Below are positions 43,391 through 52,844 of a DNA stretch of 64,000 nt, in pieces. Every line of letters starts with the position of its first letter. Position 1 is the first letter of the stretch. A model generated the notes under the pieces. It was not told the DNA's origin and did not search any database. It worked only from the letters and a program-made list of their open reading frames with translations. The position numbers and the translations under genes are program-made. This DNA is from Bradyrhizobiaceae bacterium PARB1 (lineage in GTDB: Bacteria; Pseudomonadota; Alphaproteobacteria; Rhizobiales; Xanthobacteraceae): the NCBI GenBank assembly GCA_002256345.1, contig NKIY01000004.1, forward strand, positions 79,876 to 143,875, read 5' to 3'.

Positions 43391-43457
43391 TGGGTTGAGC
43401 GCAGCGATACCCATCGATCCCATGCATGAAAGATGACGGGTATCGCTGCGCTCACCC
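43391..43457. repeat. GGGTATCGCTGCGCTC inverted repeat between convergent genes
   Basis: GAGCGCAGCGATACCC / GGGTATCGCTGCGCTC form a 16-bp perfect stem. The right arm supplies the stop codon of the glycosyltransferase gene. The element is related to the repeat at 19261-19303. Confidence 0.7.
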
Positions 43458-45428
43458 CACCTTACGATATTGCCGCATCGCCTTGCTCCGCCGCGACACC
43501 GCATGTTGCGTCTTCTCCCAGCGATGCGGTTCGCGCAGCAGCTGCCATAGCGCACGCCACGCCGCGATCGACAGCAGGCCCCAATAAAGGGGCGCCAGCA
43601 GCAGGATCCAGGCGTGCCGCATCTGCCTGCGTCGTGCGAGCCCCATCAGGCCGATGACAGCGGTGGACAGGTAGCCCGCCGAGATCGCCGCGAGATGCAA
43701 CGGCATCAGCATGTTCTGCAGAAGATCAGACGCGCTCCCTACCAGCCCCGCTCGCATGGCGAACAACGCAATCTCGACAAGCAGCAACGGATAGACGAGC
43801 GCCGTCAACACATTGCCGCCCGCTATGAGCGCAACGCCAAGCGATTTCACCGGGCCGACCTCCCGCCACAGGCGCCACGGCCGGCGCAGATGCACGCCGG
43901 CCGTTTGCATCCAGCCCTTCATCCAGCGCGACCGTTGCCGCAGCCATGGCCCGAAACGCACCGGCGCTTCTTCATAGGTCGTCGAGGAAAAGGTGACGCA
44001 GCGATAGCCGAACCGCGCGAGGCGGATGCCGAGATCGGCATCCTCGGTAACGTTCCAGGCATCCCAGCCGCCGACATTGCGCAGCACGTCGGCACGGAAA
44101 TGATTCGACGACCCGCCGAGCGGGAGCGGCAGATGCAGCGCCGCCAGTCCTGGCAGCAGCACATCGAATTGCCCGGCATATTCCGCCGCAAACATCCGCG
44201 ACAGCAGGCTTTCCGATGCGTTGTCGATGCACAGGCTGGCCTGCACGCAGGCGATATCAGTGCCGTGATGGTCGAACGCATCCAGCGCCGCACGCAATTG
44301 CCCGGGCTCGGGCCGGTCCTCCGCATCGAACACCGCGACATAGCTGCCGCGGGCAAACGGCAACGCATAATTCAGCGCCTTCGGCTTGGTCTGCGGGCCG
44401 ATGGCCGGCACCGTGAGCACCTGCACATACGGCATCGGCAGCAGCCGCGCGATAGCCTGCCGGGTGGCGTCGTCATCGGCCTCGGTGATCAGGATGACAT
44501 CCAGCTTTTCGCGGGGATAATCGAGATCGGCGATCGCCTGCAGCAGTGGTGCCACCGAGGTGGCCTCGCGATAAAGCGCGATCATCACGGTATAGATCGG
44601 CAGTTCCACATCTGGCAGATGCCTGCGCTTCGGCTCAGGCAAACGCGGCGCGAGAGCGCCCAGAAAGCGGAAACCGGCAAAGACAAGAAAGGCGGTCGTC
44701 AAGACACCGGTCCAGATCACCTCGTCGAGCAGCGAGGGCACCGTGATTGCAGCCACGACACCGAGAATGATCAGCGTTCGCTCCAGCTGCTGCCGCCAGG
44801 TCGTGGCATGCGACGCGGCGGACAAGTCCGGCCAGCGTCGCTGGAGCCCTTCTGCAGCCAGTTGCGCCAAGGTATCGCCTGCATGTTCCGCGAGGAAGCG
44901 ATTGAAATCATCCGTCGTCGCAAGCTCGAAGCTCGCGATCAGTTCGGGTCGCGTGCCAGCGAGCTCGCTGAGCCTGCGGGCACATAACAGGCGTGAAGCG
45001 ATGACGAAACGCAGGCCTTCATCGCGTCGGATCGGAAACAGTCCGTGTCTCGCAGCCAGCCCATATTGCTCTGGCGATAACAGGCATCGGTCGCGGTCGG
45101 CAGAACTCAGGCTCGCCACGCGGATGCCGAGATATACGGCTAACCGTCCGAGATAGGCCGTCTCACTGATGACACCCCAGTCGATCAGAACGCGGTCGGC
45201 GCCGATCCCCAGTCTGCTGCCGCGATTGGTCGCTGCCTGCAGTGTAAGCGCGGCGACATGGCCGCGCAGGCAGCGGAGTTCAGCGGCGATCGGCGAGGCC
45301 TGCTCGGGACGGCGAAGATCGTGCTCCAATGGGCGCCGCCGGCGCTCCGGCGCCAACGCGTGGGCGCTGACAAGCGCCTCCCCGCAGACAAACGGCTCCG
45401 GATCCCCGCCATGGTCCAACAGGGCCAT
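43452..45428 (-). CDS. Membrane glycosyltransferase 2 with N-terminal GspE_N-like domain
   Basis: A 658-residue protein. Residues 50-170 resemble the type II secretion ATPase N-terminal domain (GVISETAYLGRLAVYLGIRV, YGLAARHGLFPIRR), a domain that can bind c-di-GMP (MshEN type). After two helices comes a processive GT2 core with VILITEADDD, the DXD-like FDAEDRPEPGQL, the TEDADLG acceptor motif and QRSRWMKGW (QxxRW). C-terminal helices follow. It is thus like cellulose/chitin-type synthases. The start at 45428 (MALLDHGG) is chosen; the track ORF's longer N-terminus is antisense to a solute-binding gene. The product is unknown. Confidence 0.85.
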   Translation of the reverse strand: MALLDHGGDPEPFVCGEALVSAHALAPERRRRPLEHDLRRPEQASPIAAELRCLRGHVAALTLQAATNRGSRLGIGADRVLIDWGVISETAYLGRLAVYLGIRVASLSSADRDRCLLSPEQYGLAARHGLFPIRRDEGLRFVIASRLLCARRLSELAGTRPELIASFELATTDDFNRFLAEHAGDTLAQLAAEGLQRRWPDLSAASHATTWRQQLERTLIILGVVAAITVPSLLDEVIWTGVLTTAFLVFAGFRFLGALAPRLPEPKRRHLPDVELPIYTVMIALYREATSVAPLLQAIADLDYPREKLDVILITEADDDATRQAIARLLPMPYVQVLTVPAIGPQTKPKALNYALPFARGSYVAVFDAEDRPEPGQLRAALDAFDHHGTDIACVQASLCIDNASESLLSRMFAAEYAGQFDVLLPGLAALHLPLPLGGSSNHFRADVLRNVGGWDAWNVTEDADLGIRLARFGYRCVTFSSTTYEEAPVRFGPWLRQRSRWMKGWMQTAGVHLRRPWRLWREVGPVKSLGVALIAGGNVLTALVYPLLLVEIALFAMRAGLVGSASDLLQNMLMPLHLAAISAGYLSTAVIGLMGLARRRQMRHAWILLLAPLYWGLLSIAAWRALWQLLREPHRWEKTQHAVSRRSKAMRQYRKVG

Positions 45429-45485
45429 GCTACGCCCCTCAACGCCACAAACGATGCGACAAACGCCCCTCGCGTCTCCGGCGGG

Positions 45486-46457
45486 ATGGTCTATAACACC
45501 GCGTCCGGACACGCCCGCATGCAACCACAGATGGTTAATTTCAGCAATCGAATACCGCATCGTGCCGCGCACGCAACCTTGCGGGCGCTGTGTCTCGTCA
45601 CGGCATTGCTGCCATGGAGAGTGGATGCGCAGACCCAGCCCGTGCCGCCGCTGGCACCAAATCTGTCGCTGCAATCCGGCAGCCAGCCCGGCGCGCAGGC
45701 CGTCCCCGGCTTCTGGGACCCGCGCCGCCGGCCGGAACGGCCGGACCTGTCGCGCCTGACGGTGATCCGCTTCCTCACCGAGACCGACTATCCGCCGTTC
45801 AACTATACCGGGCCTGACGGCAATCCGGCCGGCTTCAATGTCGATCTCGCCCGCGCGCTCTGCGAGGAGATAAAGGTCACTTGCACGATCCAGATGCGCC
45901 GCTTCGAGACGCTGCTGGATGCCATCGCCAGCAATCGCGGCGACGCCATCATCGCCTCCATGGCGGTGACGCCAGCGATCCGCGCCCGCGTCGATTTCAC
46001 CGATCCCTATTACCGCGCCCCCGGCCGCTTCGTGGCGCGCAAGGATGCGGTGCTGAAGGAGATGCGGCCGGAATATCTCGAAGGCAGGAAGATCGGCGTC
46101 ATCGCCGGCACCGCGCATGAAGCTTTTCTCAAGGCAATGTTCACCGATGCCACGCTGCTCACTTTCCAGAGTGACGACGCCCTGCGGCAGGCGCTCCGCA
46201 AAGGCGAGGTCGATGTCATCTTCGGCGATGCCATCGCGCTAGCCTTCTGGGTCAACGGCACCGATTCCGGCGATTGCTGCGCCTTCAGCGGCGGCCCGTT
46301 CATCGAGAGCCGCTTCTTCGGCGAAGGCATCGGCATCGCCGTCCGCAGGGGCAACGACACCTTGCGCCAGGCCTTGAACTGGGCGCTGTTCCGCACCTGG
46401 GAAAAAGGCCGCTATACCGACCTGTGGCTGAAATACTTTTCCATCAGCCCATTCTGA
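45486..46457 (+). CDS. Periplasmic amino-acid-type solute-binding protein
   Basis: A 323-residue type II solute-binding protein (bacterial extracellular family 3). A signal-like segment (ATLRALCLVTALLPWRVDA) is followed by a Pro-rich linker and the domain opening LTVIRFLTETDYPPFNYTGP. Standard blocks follow: GFNVDLARALC, VTPAIRARVDFTDPYY, and KIGVIAGTAHEAFL. Three in-frame starts (45486, 45519, 45531) are possible and no clear ribosome site decides among them. It is divergent from the glycosyltransferase gene across 58 bp. No ABC permease is adjacent, so it could be a free binding protein. Confidence 0.8.
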   Translation: MVYNTASGHARMQPQMVNFSNRIPHRAAHATLRALCLVTALLPWRVDAQTQPVPPLAPNLSLQSGSQPGAQAVPGFWDPRRRPERPDLSRLTVIRFLTETDYPPFNYTGPDGNPAGFNVDLARALCEEIKVTCTIQMRRFETLLDAIASNRGDAIIASMAVTPAIRARVDFTDPYYRAPGRFVARKDAVLKEMRPEYLEGRKIGVIAGTAHEAFLKAMFTDATLLTFQSDDALRQALRKGEVDVIFGDAIALAFWVNGTDSGDCCAFSGGPFIESRFFGEGIGIAVRRGNDTLRQALNWALFRTWEKGRYTDLWLKYFSISPF

Positions 46458-46501
46458 TTTTCACCATCACCTGCGGTTTGGCATTTCGGTGCGGAGCCGC
46501 T

Positions 46502-46552
46502 AGAGCATGGTCCCGAAAAGTGGCTGCCGGTTTTCGGATAAGACCATGCTCT
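46502..46552. repeat. AGAGCATGGTC palindrome
   Basis: AGAGCATGGTC / GACCATGCTCT are perfect 11-bp arms around CCGAAAAGTGG..CCGGTTTTCGG, an inner second stem. It is a cruciform-like element of the Nitrobacteraceae type and lies just before lysK. It is related to 24216-24264. Confidence 0.7.
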
Positions 46553-46588
46553 GATTAAAAGAATCCGCGGCCCGGAGGCCTTCTGACG

Positions 46589-48232
46589 ATGTCTACTGCT
46601 GAAACCACCATGAGCCCGAGCGAGCTGCGTGCACTCGCCGAAAATTCCAACGCCTGGCCGTTCGAGCAGGCGAAGGCGCTGGTGAACAGGCTGAAGAAAT
46701 CGCCGAAGGACGAAGTGCTGTTCGAGACCGGCTACGGCCCCTCGGGCCTGCCGCATATCGGCACCTTCGGCGAAGTGGCGCGCACCACCATGGTGCGCCA
46801 CGCCTTCCGCGTGCTGACCGAGGACAAGATCAAGACCCGCCTGCTCGCCTTCTCCGACGACATGGACGGCTTCCGCAAGGTGCCGGACAATGTGCCGAAC
46901 AAGGACATGCTGGCCGCTCATCTCGGCAAGCCGCTGACCCGCGTGCCGGATCCGTTCTCGAACGAATATCCGTCATTCGGCGCCGCGAACAATGCACGCC
47001 TGCGCACCTTCCTCGATCACTTCGGCTTCGACTACGAATTCGCATCGAGCACCGACTACTACACATCCGGCCGCTTCGACGCGACGCTGCTGAAGATGCT
47101 GGAGGTCTACGACAAGGTGATGGCCATCATCCTGCCGACCCTCGGTCCGGATCGCCGCGCCACCTATTCGCCGTTCTTGCCGATCTCGAAGACCACCGGC
47201 GTGGTGTTGCAGGTGCCGATGATCCGCCGCGACGTGAAGGCCGGCACCGTCACCTACATCGATCCCGACACCAATGAGGAAGTCGAGACCCCGGTCACCG
47301 GCGGCGCGGTGAAGTGCCAGTGGAAGGCCGACTGGGCGCTGCGCTGGGCCGCGCTCGGCGTCGATTATGAAATGGCCGGCAAGGACCTGATCGATTCCGT
47401 CAAACTCTCCGGCAAGATTTGCGCGGCCCTCGGCGGCACGCCGCCGGAAGGTTTCAACTACGAGCTCTTCCTCGACGAGAACGGCGGCAAGATCTCGAAG
47501 TCGAAGGGCAACGGCCTGACCATCGACGAATGGCTGCGCTATGCCTCGCCGGAATCGCTGTCGCTGTTCATGTATCGCGAGCCGAAGGCGGCAAAGCGCC
47601 TGTTCTTCGACGTCATCCCGCGCAATGTCGATGAGTACCAGCAATTCCTCGACGGCTATAGCCGTCAGGACGCCAAGCAGCGCCTGTCCAATCCGGTCTG
47701 GCATCTGCATGCCGGCAATCCGCCTGTCGTGGACATGCCGGTCACGTTTCAGCTCCTGCTGACGCTGGTATCGTCGTCGAACGCGGAGAATGCCGACACA
47801 TTGTGGGGCTTCATCGGCCGCTACCGTCCGGGCGTCACCGCGCATACGCATCCGAAGCTCGACGCGATGGTCGGCTACGCCATCAACTACTATCGCGATT
47901 TCGTTGCGCCCACGAAAACCTTCCGCGAGCCCACCGAGATCGAACGCGTGGCCCTGCAGGATCTGCGCGATGCCCTGTCAGGCCTCGCCGCAGACGCGAG
48001 CGCCGAGGACATCCAGAACACGGTCTACGAGATCGGCCGCCGCGAACCGTTTCTCGATCACAAGAAGCCGGCCAAGGACGGCCGTCCCGGCGTGTCGCTG
48101 GACTGGTTCAACATGCTGTATCAGGTGCTGCTCGGCCAGGAGAAGGGCCCGCGCTTCGGCTCCTTCGTCGCCGTCTACGGCGTGCAGAATGCGATCAACA
48201 TGATCGACGGCGCGCTGGCACGGAGCGCTTAA
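46589..48232 (+). CDS. lysK: Lysyl-tRNA synthetase, class I
   Basis: A 547-residue class I (archaeal-type) lysyl-tRNA synthetase. The HIGH-like motif is [10 protein letters not shown] and the KMSKS-like motif is GGKISKSKG, with the Rossmann-type core between them. The length fits LysK. It charges tRNA-Lys in the cytoplasm; class I replaces the common class II enzyme in many alphaproteobacteria. GGAGG lies upstream of the ATG. It is followed by a long repeat. Confidence 0.96.
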   Translation: MSTAETTMSPSELRALAENSNAWPFEQAKALVNRLKKSPKDEVLFETGYGPSGLPHIGTFGEVARTTMVRHAFRVLTEDKIKTRLLAFSDDMDGFRKVPDNVPNKDMLAAHLGKPLTRVPDPFSNEYPSFGAANNARLRTFLDHFGFDYEFASSTDYYTSGRFDATLLKMLEVYDKVMAIILPTLGPDRRATYSPFLPISKTTGVVLQVPMIRRDVKAGTVTYIDPDTNEEVETPVTGGAVKCQWKADWALRWAALGVDYEMAGKDLIDSVKLSGKICAALGGTPPEGFNYELFLDENGGKISKSKGNGLTIDEWLRYASPESLSLFMYREPKAAKRLFFDVIPRNVDEYQQFLDGYSRQDAKQRLSNPVWHLHAGNPPVVDMPVTFQLLLTLVSSSNAENADTLWGFIGRYRPGVTAHTHPKLDAMVGYAINYYRDFVAPTKTFREPTEIERVALQDLRDALSGLAADASAEDIQNTVYEIGRREPFLDHKKPAKDGRPGVSLDWFNMLYQVLLGQEKGPRFGSFVAVYGVQNAINMIDGALARSA

Positions 48233-48240
48233 GGCGCGAC

Positions 48241-48412
48241 GTTCTTCCTTCTCCCCTTGTGGGAGAAGGTGGCTTCGCGAAGCGAAGACGGATGAGGGGT
48301 GCGACTAGGCTCGGAGTTTGTGGCCCCCCTCACCCGTCTCGACCACTGAAGCGGTCGATCCACCCTCTCCCACCCTGCACAGCTTCGCTGTGTTTGGGGG
48401 AAAGGGAAATAA
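48241..48412. repeat. Long intergenic repeat with hairpin arms
   Basis: CTTCTCCCCTTGTGGGAGAA and CCTCTCCCACCCTGCACAGC-type segments, with the inner TCGCGAAGCGA palindrome, form a 170-bp structured element between lysK and the convergent repressor gene. This is a common dispersed repeat style in rhizobial genomes. Confidence 0.55.
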
Positions 48413-48417
48413 GAGCC

Positions 48418-49047
48418 TTACTGACTCGCCCACACGATTCGCGCGATCCACTCGATATCCTGCACGGCGAAGCTCCGGTCCGCATGGCTCGGATTCAGCG
48501 ATTGCAACTCCAGCAGCTTTGTCGTCCGCCGCTTCAGCTCCTTCGCCATCACCTCGCCGTCCCTGGTCTTCACCACCACGCGATCGCCCTTGCGGATCTG
48601 CGCGCTCGGCGACACCACGATGATGTCGCCGTCGCGATAAGCCGGCTTCATCGAGTCGCCGGAGATCGTCAGTGCATAGGCATGCTCGTCATTCACCGAC
48701 GGCAGTCCGACTTCGTCCCAGCCCTTGCTGCCGACCGGGAAACCGGCATCGTCGAAGAACCCGCCCTGCCCCGCTTGCGCGAAGCCGAGCAGCGGCACCG
48801 ACTGCACGATCTTGCGCGTGCCCTCGATCAGCGACACGAAGGTGTCGATCGGCACATTGGTCGCGGCCAGCGCCTTCGACACCGACTCGGTGGACGGCCA
48901 GCGCTCGCGCCCCTCATTGGTGATGCGCTTGGATTTGTTGAATGTGGTGGCGTCCAGTCCCGCTTTCTTGGCCAGCGCTGACGGTGTCATGCCGTTGCGT
49001 TCGGCGAGCAGGTCGAGTGCGTTCCAGATCTGGGCGTGGGTCAGCAT
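48418..49047 (-). CDS. XRE-family repressor with S24 LexA-like peptidase domain
   Basis: A 209-residue transcription factor. The N-terminal HTH (MTPSALAKKAGLDATTFNKS) precedes a C-terminal S24 domain with the catalytic Ser (TISGDSMKP) and Lys (GDRVVVKT). An Ala-Gly (FAQAGQ) before the peptidase domain is a candidate self-cleavage site. It looks like a CI/LexA-type repressor but no phage genes are near it. The start at 49047 is preferred because the extra residues of the track ORF are not typical. It may act in a stress response through RecA-stimulated cleavage; that is inferred from the family. Confidence 0.87.
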   Translation of the reverse strand: MLTHAQIWNALDLLAERNGMTPSALAKKAGLDATTFNKSKRITNEGRERWPSTESVSKALAATNVPIDTFVSLIEGTRKIVQSVPLLGFAQAGQGGFFDDAGFPVGSKGWDEVGLPSVNDEHAYALTISGDSMKPAYRDGDIIVVSPSAQIRKGDRVVVKTRDGEVMAKELKRRTTKLLELQSLNPSHADRSFAVQDIEWIARIVWASQ

Positions 49048-49301
49048 GGTCTCGTCCCTTTTCGTCCTTCGGCAATACTCTTGGCCCGGCATGCCGCGAG
49101 CCCACTGAATCGTGGCAGAACTAGGAATTATTGCCGTGGTTCCGCGATTTGCGCAACTGGCATCTGAAAAAAATGTGCGGCCTTGAGTTGAGGAAGCACC
49201 GCCGATACGGTCGGCCGCCGACACCCGCCATAAGAGACTCATGGGGGTTGTCCGTATGCCTCCAGGAACAACGTCGACGACAACCGGGAAAGTCTGGGCG
49301 A

Positions 49302-49643
49302 TTGCGCAGCATCTATAAAATCTGTTCGGCGCCGCAATGGCGCGAAGCCGAGCGCCAAGGCACCTATCGCGGCAGCGCCGACGACATTCGGGACGGCTTC
49401 ATCCATTTTTCCACCGCCGCGCAGCTGGAAGGCACCCTTGCCAAGCACTATGCCGGCCAGAGCGGCCTGTTTCTGATCGCTGTGGACCGCGACGCACTCG
49501 GCGACGAGCTGCGCTGGGAGCCCTCGCGCGGCGGCGACCTGTTTCCGCATCTCTATGGCGATCTCGATCTCGGCACTGTGACTGCCGTCATGGACCTGCG
49601 CCTGCGCGCCGACGGCAGCCATGTCATTCCGGAGTTGTCTTAA
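49302..49643 (+). CDS. DUF952 family protein
   Basis: A 113-residue cytoplasmic protein of the DUF952 family (IYKICSAPQWREAERQGTYR, then DGFIHFSTAAQL and FPHLYGDL). The function of the family is unknown. A TTG start at 49302 is needed because the protein aligns from RSIYKIC onward and no closer ATG exists; GGGAAAG lies upstream. It is next to pyrD, whose GTG start directly follows the stop codon. This DUF952-pyrD pairing seems typical in alphaproteobacteria. Confidence 0.85.
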   Translation: MRSIYKICSAPQWREAERQGTYRGSADDIRDGFIHFSTAAQLEGTLAKHYAGQSGLFLIAVDRDALGDELRWEPSRGGDLFPHLYGDLDLGTVTAVMDLRLRADGSHVIPELS

Positions 49644-50738
49644 GTGATCCGTGCCTTCGATGCCTTCTCCCTGCCGATGCTGCGCATGCTGGACCCGGAA
49701 GACGCCCACCGCCTCGCCATCCGCGGCCTGAAACTGCTGCCTTATGCGAAGCCGCGACCGGACGATCCAAAGCTCGCCGTGCGCGCCTTCGGCCTGAACT
49801 TCCCCAATCCCGTCGGCATCGCTGCCGGCTTCGACAAGCACGCCGAAGCACCCGACGCCTTGCTGCGTCTCGGCTTCGGCTTCGCCGAGATCGGCACGGT
49901 CACGCCGAAGCCGCAGCCCGGCAATCCGCGCCCGCGCCTGTTTCGGCTCGAGCGCGACGAGGCTGTCATCAACCGTTTCGGATTCAATAGCGAAGGCGCT
50001 GAGCCTGTGCTGGCGCGCCTTGCGGCGCGTGCGCAGCGCGGCGGCATCGTCGGCGTCAATGTCGGCGCCAACAAGGACTCCACCGATCGCACCCAGGACT
50101 ATGTGAAGCTGATCGAGACCTTCGCGCCGGTGGCGAGCTACTTCACCGTCAATGTCTCATCGCCGAACACGCCCGGCCTGCGCAACCTGCAGCAGGCGAG
50201 CGAACTCGACGATCTCCTCGCCCGCGTCATCGAGGCGCGCGACCGCGTCCGCAAGACCGCCGGCGACTCGCCGGTGCTGCTGAAGATTGCCCCCGATCTC
50301 GGCCTCGCTGATCTCGACGATGTCGTGCATGTCGCGCGCTCACGCGGCGTCGATGGCATGATCGTCGCCAACACCACTATCGGCCGTCCGTCATCCTTGC
50401 GTGAACAGACCAAGGCGAAGGAAACCGGCGGTCTTTCGGGACGTCCGCTGTTTCGCCTCTCGACCCGCATGGTGGCGGAAACCTTCGTGCGCGTGGAGGG
50501 CGCCTTCCCGCTGATCGGCGCCGGCGGCATCGACAGCGGCGGCGCCGCGCTCACCAAGATCCGCGCCGGCGCGAGCCTGATCCAGGTCTATTCGTCGCTG
50601 GTCTATAAGGGCCTTGGGCTGGTCGATGCGATCAAGACGGATCTGTCCTCGACGCTGCTGCGCACGGGCCGGGATTCGCTATCGGAGATCGTTGGCGCGG
50701 ACGCCGCAACGATCACGGCCGAGGATTGGCCGATTTAA
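49644..50738 (+). CDS. pyrD: Dihydroorotate dehydrogenase (quinone), class 2
   Basis: A 364-residue membrane-associated flavoenzyme of pyrimidine synthesis that passes electrons to quinone. Class 2 features are the N-terminal helical extension ([20 protein letters not shown]) and the catalytic Ser region [17 protein letters not shown]-binding blocks such as [11 protein letters not shown] and [11 protein letters not shown] are also present. GTG is the start, directly abutting the DUF952 stop codon. It is full length. Confidence 0.96.
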   Translation: MIRAFDAFSLPMLRMLDPEDAHRLAIRGLKLLPYAKPRPDDPKLAVRAFGLNFPNPVGIAAGFDKHAEAPDALLRLGFGFAEIGTVTPKPQPGNPRPRLFRLERDEAVINRFGFNSEGAEPVLARLAARAQRGGIVGVNVGANKDSTDRTQDYVKLIETFAPVASYFTVNVSSPNTPGLRNLQQASELDDLLARVIEARDRVRKTAGDSPVLLKIAPDLGLADLDDVVHVARSRGVDGMIVANTTIGRPSSLREQTKAKETGGLSGRPLFRLSTRMVAETFVRVEGAFPLIGAGGIDSGGAALTKIRAGASLIQVYSSLVYKGLGLVDAIKTDLSSTLLRTGRDSLSEIVGADAATITAEDWPI

Positions 50739-50747
50739 ACTCTTTTG

Positions 50748-50832
50748 TCGTCACCCGGCTTGACCGGGTGACCCAGTAAGCACCGCAGCTCTGGAGTTTA
50801 CTGGATCGCCCGGTCAAGCCGGGCGATGACAG
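50748..50832. repeat. GTCACCCGG / GCCCGGTCAAGCC inverted repeats
   Basis: GTCACCCGGCTTGACCGGGT and CGCCCGGTCAAGCCGGGCGA form two hairpins joined by CAGTAAGCACCGCAGCTCTG. The element sits between pyrD and the convergent MATE gene and resembles the copies at 52713 and 62440. Confidence 0.65.
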
Positions 50833-50838
50833 AGAGCG

Positions 50839-52173
50839 TTACCCAAACGTCTGCCTCATCAAGGCCGGGTACCGCAACGCCTGCAATCCGCCGCGTGCCA
50901 CATAATGCACCAGCAATGCCGCCCACAGCCCGGCATTGCCCCACGACCGCAGCGCGAACCACGCCGCCAGAAAACACAGCAGCGACAGAACCATCAGATT
51001 GCGCATGTCACGCGCCCAGGTGGCGCCGATGAACACACCGTCATAGGCGAAGGCGAACACGCCGAGCACCGGCGCCAGCGCCACCAGCCACAGAAACTCG
51101 CGCGCCAGCACCCGCACATCCGCGCTCGCCGTCATCGCATCGATCAGCGCAGCGCCGCCAAGCGCATAGATCGCGCTGAGCACGACGGCGAAGCCGAACC
51201 CCCATTGCACCACCAGCCTGACAGCACTGGCAAAGCCGACGCGATTGCGCGCGCCATAGGCCCGGCCGCACAATTGCTCGGCTGCAGTGGCGAGACCGTC
51301 CAGAAAGAACGAGGAGATCAGCAGGAAATTGTTGAGCACCGCATTGGCGGCGAGAATCTGGTCGCCGGCCCGCGCGCCCTGCGCCGTAAAGAACAGGAAT
51401 GCCGCGATCAGCGCCGCAGTGCGGATCATGATGTCACGATTGACCGCCATCGTATGCTTGAGCTTGTCGCGCTCCAGCAGCACGGACCATGGCATCGTGA
51501 GTTTGCCGCCGGTGATGCGCCATGCAATCACGACGCCGAGCACGAAACCCGTCCCTTCGGCGATGATAGCCGCCAGCGCAGCGCCCGTGATGCCCATGTC
51601 GAGCATGAGCACCAGCAGCAGCGTCGCCGCCATGCTGACGACATTGATGACGATCTGCACCGCCAGGGCCAGACTCGCGCGCGCCTGACCGACCAGCCAG
51701 CCGACCATGACGAAATTCGACAACACCAGCGGCGCCGACCAGATGCGGATGGTGAAATAGCGCTGCGCCGCATCGGTCACGCCTTCACTGCCGCCCATAG
51801 CGGTCAGCAATGCGAGGGCGATCGGCACCTGCAGCAAAATCAGAATACCGCCGATGGCGCCTGAGATGATGAAGCCACGCGGCAGCAACGCACGCAGCTC
51901 CTGCCTGTCACCAGCGCCCAGCGCCTGCGCGGTGAAGGCAACCGTGCTCATGCGCAGGAAACCGAACAGCCAGAACACGCAATCGAACAACACCGAGGCC
52001 ATCGCCACGCCGCCGAGCAGCGTGGCATCGCCGAGCCGCCCGATCGCCATGGTGGCGACGATGCCGAGCATCGGCGTAGTGAGATTGGCCAGCATCGCCG
52101 GCCCCGCGATGGCGAAGATGTCGCGGGTGGTGGCGGGATGGAAGGATTGGGAGGGGGAGACGACGTCGTTCAT
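50839..52173 (-). CDS. MATE-family efflux transporter (DinF-like)
   Basis: A 444-residue membrane exporter with about twelve helices. The opening TRDIFAIAGPAMLANLTTPM and IGRLGDATLLGGVAMASVLF, plus KHTMAVNRDIMIRTAALIAA at the start of the second half, fit the DinF branch of MATE proteins. The start at 52173 is chosen because the extra residues of the track ORF (MAGTSPAMTSNK) come from a repeat. It is distinct from the MATE protein at 14.5 kb. Confidence 0.88.
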   Translation of the reverse strand: MNDVVSPSQSFHPATTRDIFAIAGPAMLANLTTPMLGIVATMAIGRLGDATLLGGVAMASVLFDCVFWLFGFLRMSTVAFTAQALGAGDRQELRALLPRGFIISGAIGGILILLQVPIALALLTAMGGSEGVTDAAQRYFTIRIWSAPLVLSNFVMVGWLVGQARASLALAVQIVINVVSMAATLLLVLMLDMGITGAALAAIIAEGTGFVLGVVIAWRITGGKLTMPWSVLLERDKLKHTMAVNRDIMIRTAALIAAFLFFTAQGARAGDQILAANAVLNNFLLISSFFLDGLATAAEQLCGRAYGARNRVGFASAVRLVVQWGFGFAVVLSAIYALGGAALIDAMTASADVRVLAREFLWLVALAPVLGVFAFAYDGVFIGATWARDMRNLMVLSLLCFLAAWFALRSWGNAGLWAALLVHYVARGGLQALRYPALMRQTFG

Positions 52174-52185
52174 TTTATTTGACGT

Positions 52186-52268
52186 CATGGCCGGGCTTGT
52201 CCCGGCCATCCACGTCTTTTCTTTCGTTCGGCTAAGACGTGGATACCCGGCAATAGCCGGGCATGACG
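52186..52268. repeat. ATGGCCGGGCTTGTCCCGGCCAT repeat
   Basis: ATGGCCGGG / CCCGGCCAT plus CACGTCTT..AAGACGTG and GCCCGGCTATTGCCGGG-type arms occur here. Its left arm lies at the upstream edge of the MATE gene. Confidence 0.65.
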
Positions 52269-52278
52269 GAGAAGAACA

Positions 52279-52611
52279 TCACCGCCGCGGCGAGCTGAGC
52301 AGCCGCGAGATGAACCAGATCGGCACCACGATCACGGCGCCGAGCAGGAAATAGCGCCACAGCCCGTTGATGGCGTCGTAGCCGAAATCATAGACCCACT
52401 GGAACAGGCGCCGAATGCTGTAGACGATGTTCCACGGATCGAAGCCGATGGCGGCGAGTACCACGCCGACCAGCACCGACAGCAGCACGAGGCGGCCGAG
52501 CACGGCCAGCGGCGATCCGCCGAGGAAACGTGACAGGCCGTCATTCTCCGCCGGCAGGCTGCGGCCGGGCGAAGCATTGCCCGAAGCGTCGCGAGTCTCG
52601 TTTGGCTGCAT
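52279..52611 (-). CDS. Small inner-membrane protein, DUF6460-like
   Basis: A 110-residue protein with two or three hydrophobic segments (LGRLVLLSVLVGVVLAAIGF, WRYFLLGAVIVVPIWFISRL) and an amphipathic YSIRRLFQWVYDFGYDAING in between. The N-terminus is hydrophilic and repeat-like. The start at 52611 is chosen because GGAGACCACG precedes it. It is of unknown function; proteins of this size and shape are conserved in Nitrobacteraceae. Family assignment is tentative. Confidence 0.65.
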   Translation of the reverse strand: MQPNETRDASGNASPGRSLPAENDGLSRFLGGSPLAVLGRLVLLSVLVGVVLAAIGFDPWNIVYSIRRLFQWVYDFGYDAINGLWRYFLLGAVIVVPIWFISRLLSSPRR

Positions 52612-52712
52612 CGTGGTCTCCTGCGCAGGGTGCGCTGCCATCATAAGGGTTATGGGGGAGATGGGGAACAGGGGAGCGGCGTCAAGATAGTCTGGCGATA
52701 TGCTCCCACCTG

Positions 52713-52832
52713 TCGTCGCCCGGCCGTGCGCGCAATTGCGCGCCAGGACCGGGCAATCCAGTAAACACCACCGTTCGAGATTGAGCCGAATGGCCGGCGT
52801 CTACCGGATCCCTGCTTTCGCAGGGATGGCAA
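52713..52832. repeat. Palindromic intergenic repeat before DNA ligase
   Basis: The segment contains GTCGCCCGGCCGTGCGCGCA and GGACCGGGCAATCCAGTAAA, plus TTTCGCAGGGATGGC, the same type as the elements at 50748 and 62440. Confidence 0.5.
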
Positions 52833-52844
52833 TCGCAGAGGACC

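Noticed and set aside
43614-44987. 457-residue plus-strand ORF
   Set aside because: It is antisense to the glycosyltransferase gene with its clear GT2 motifs.
48418-49047. Prophage region
   Set aside because: Only the S24 repressor is phage-like; neighbours are lysK, DUF952 and pyrD.
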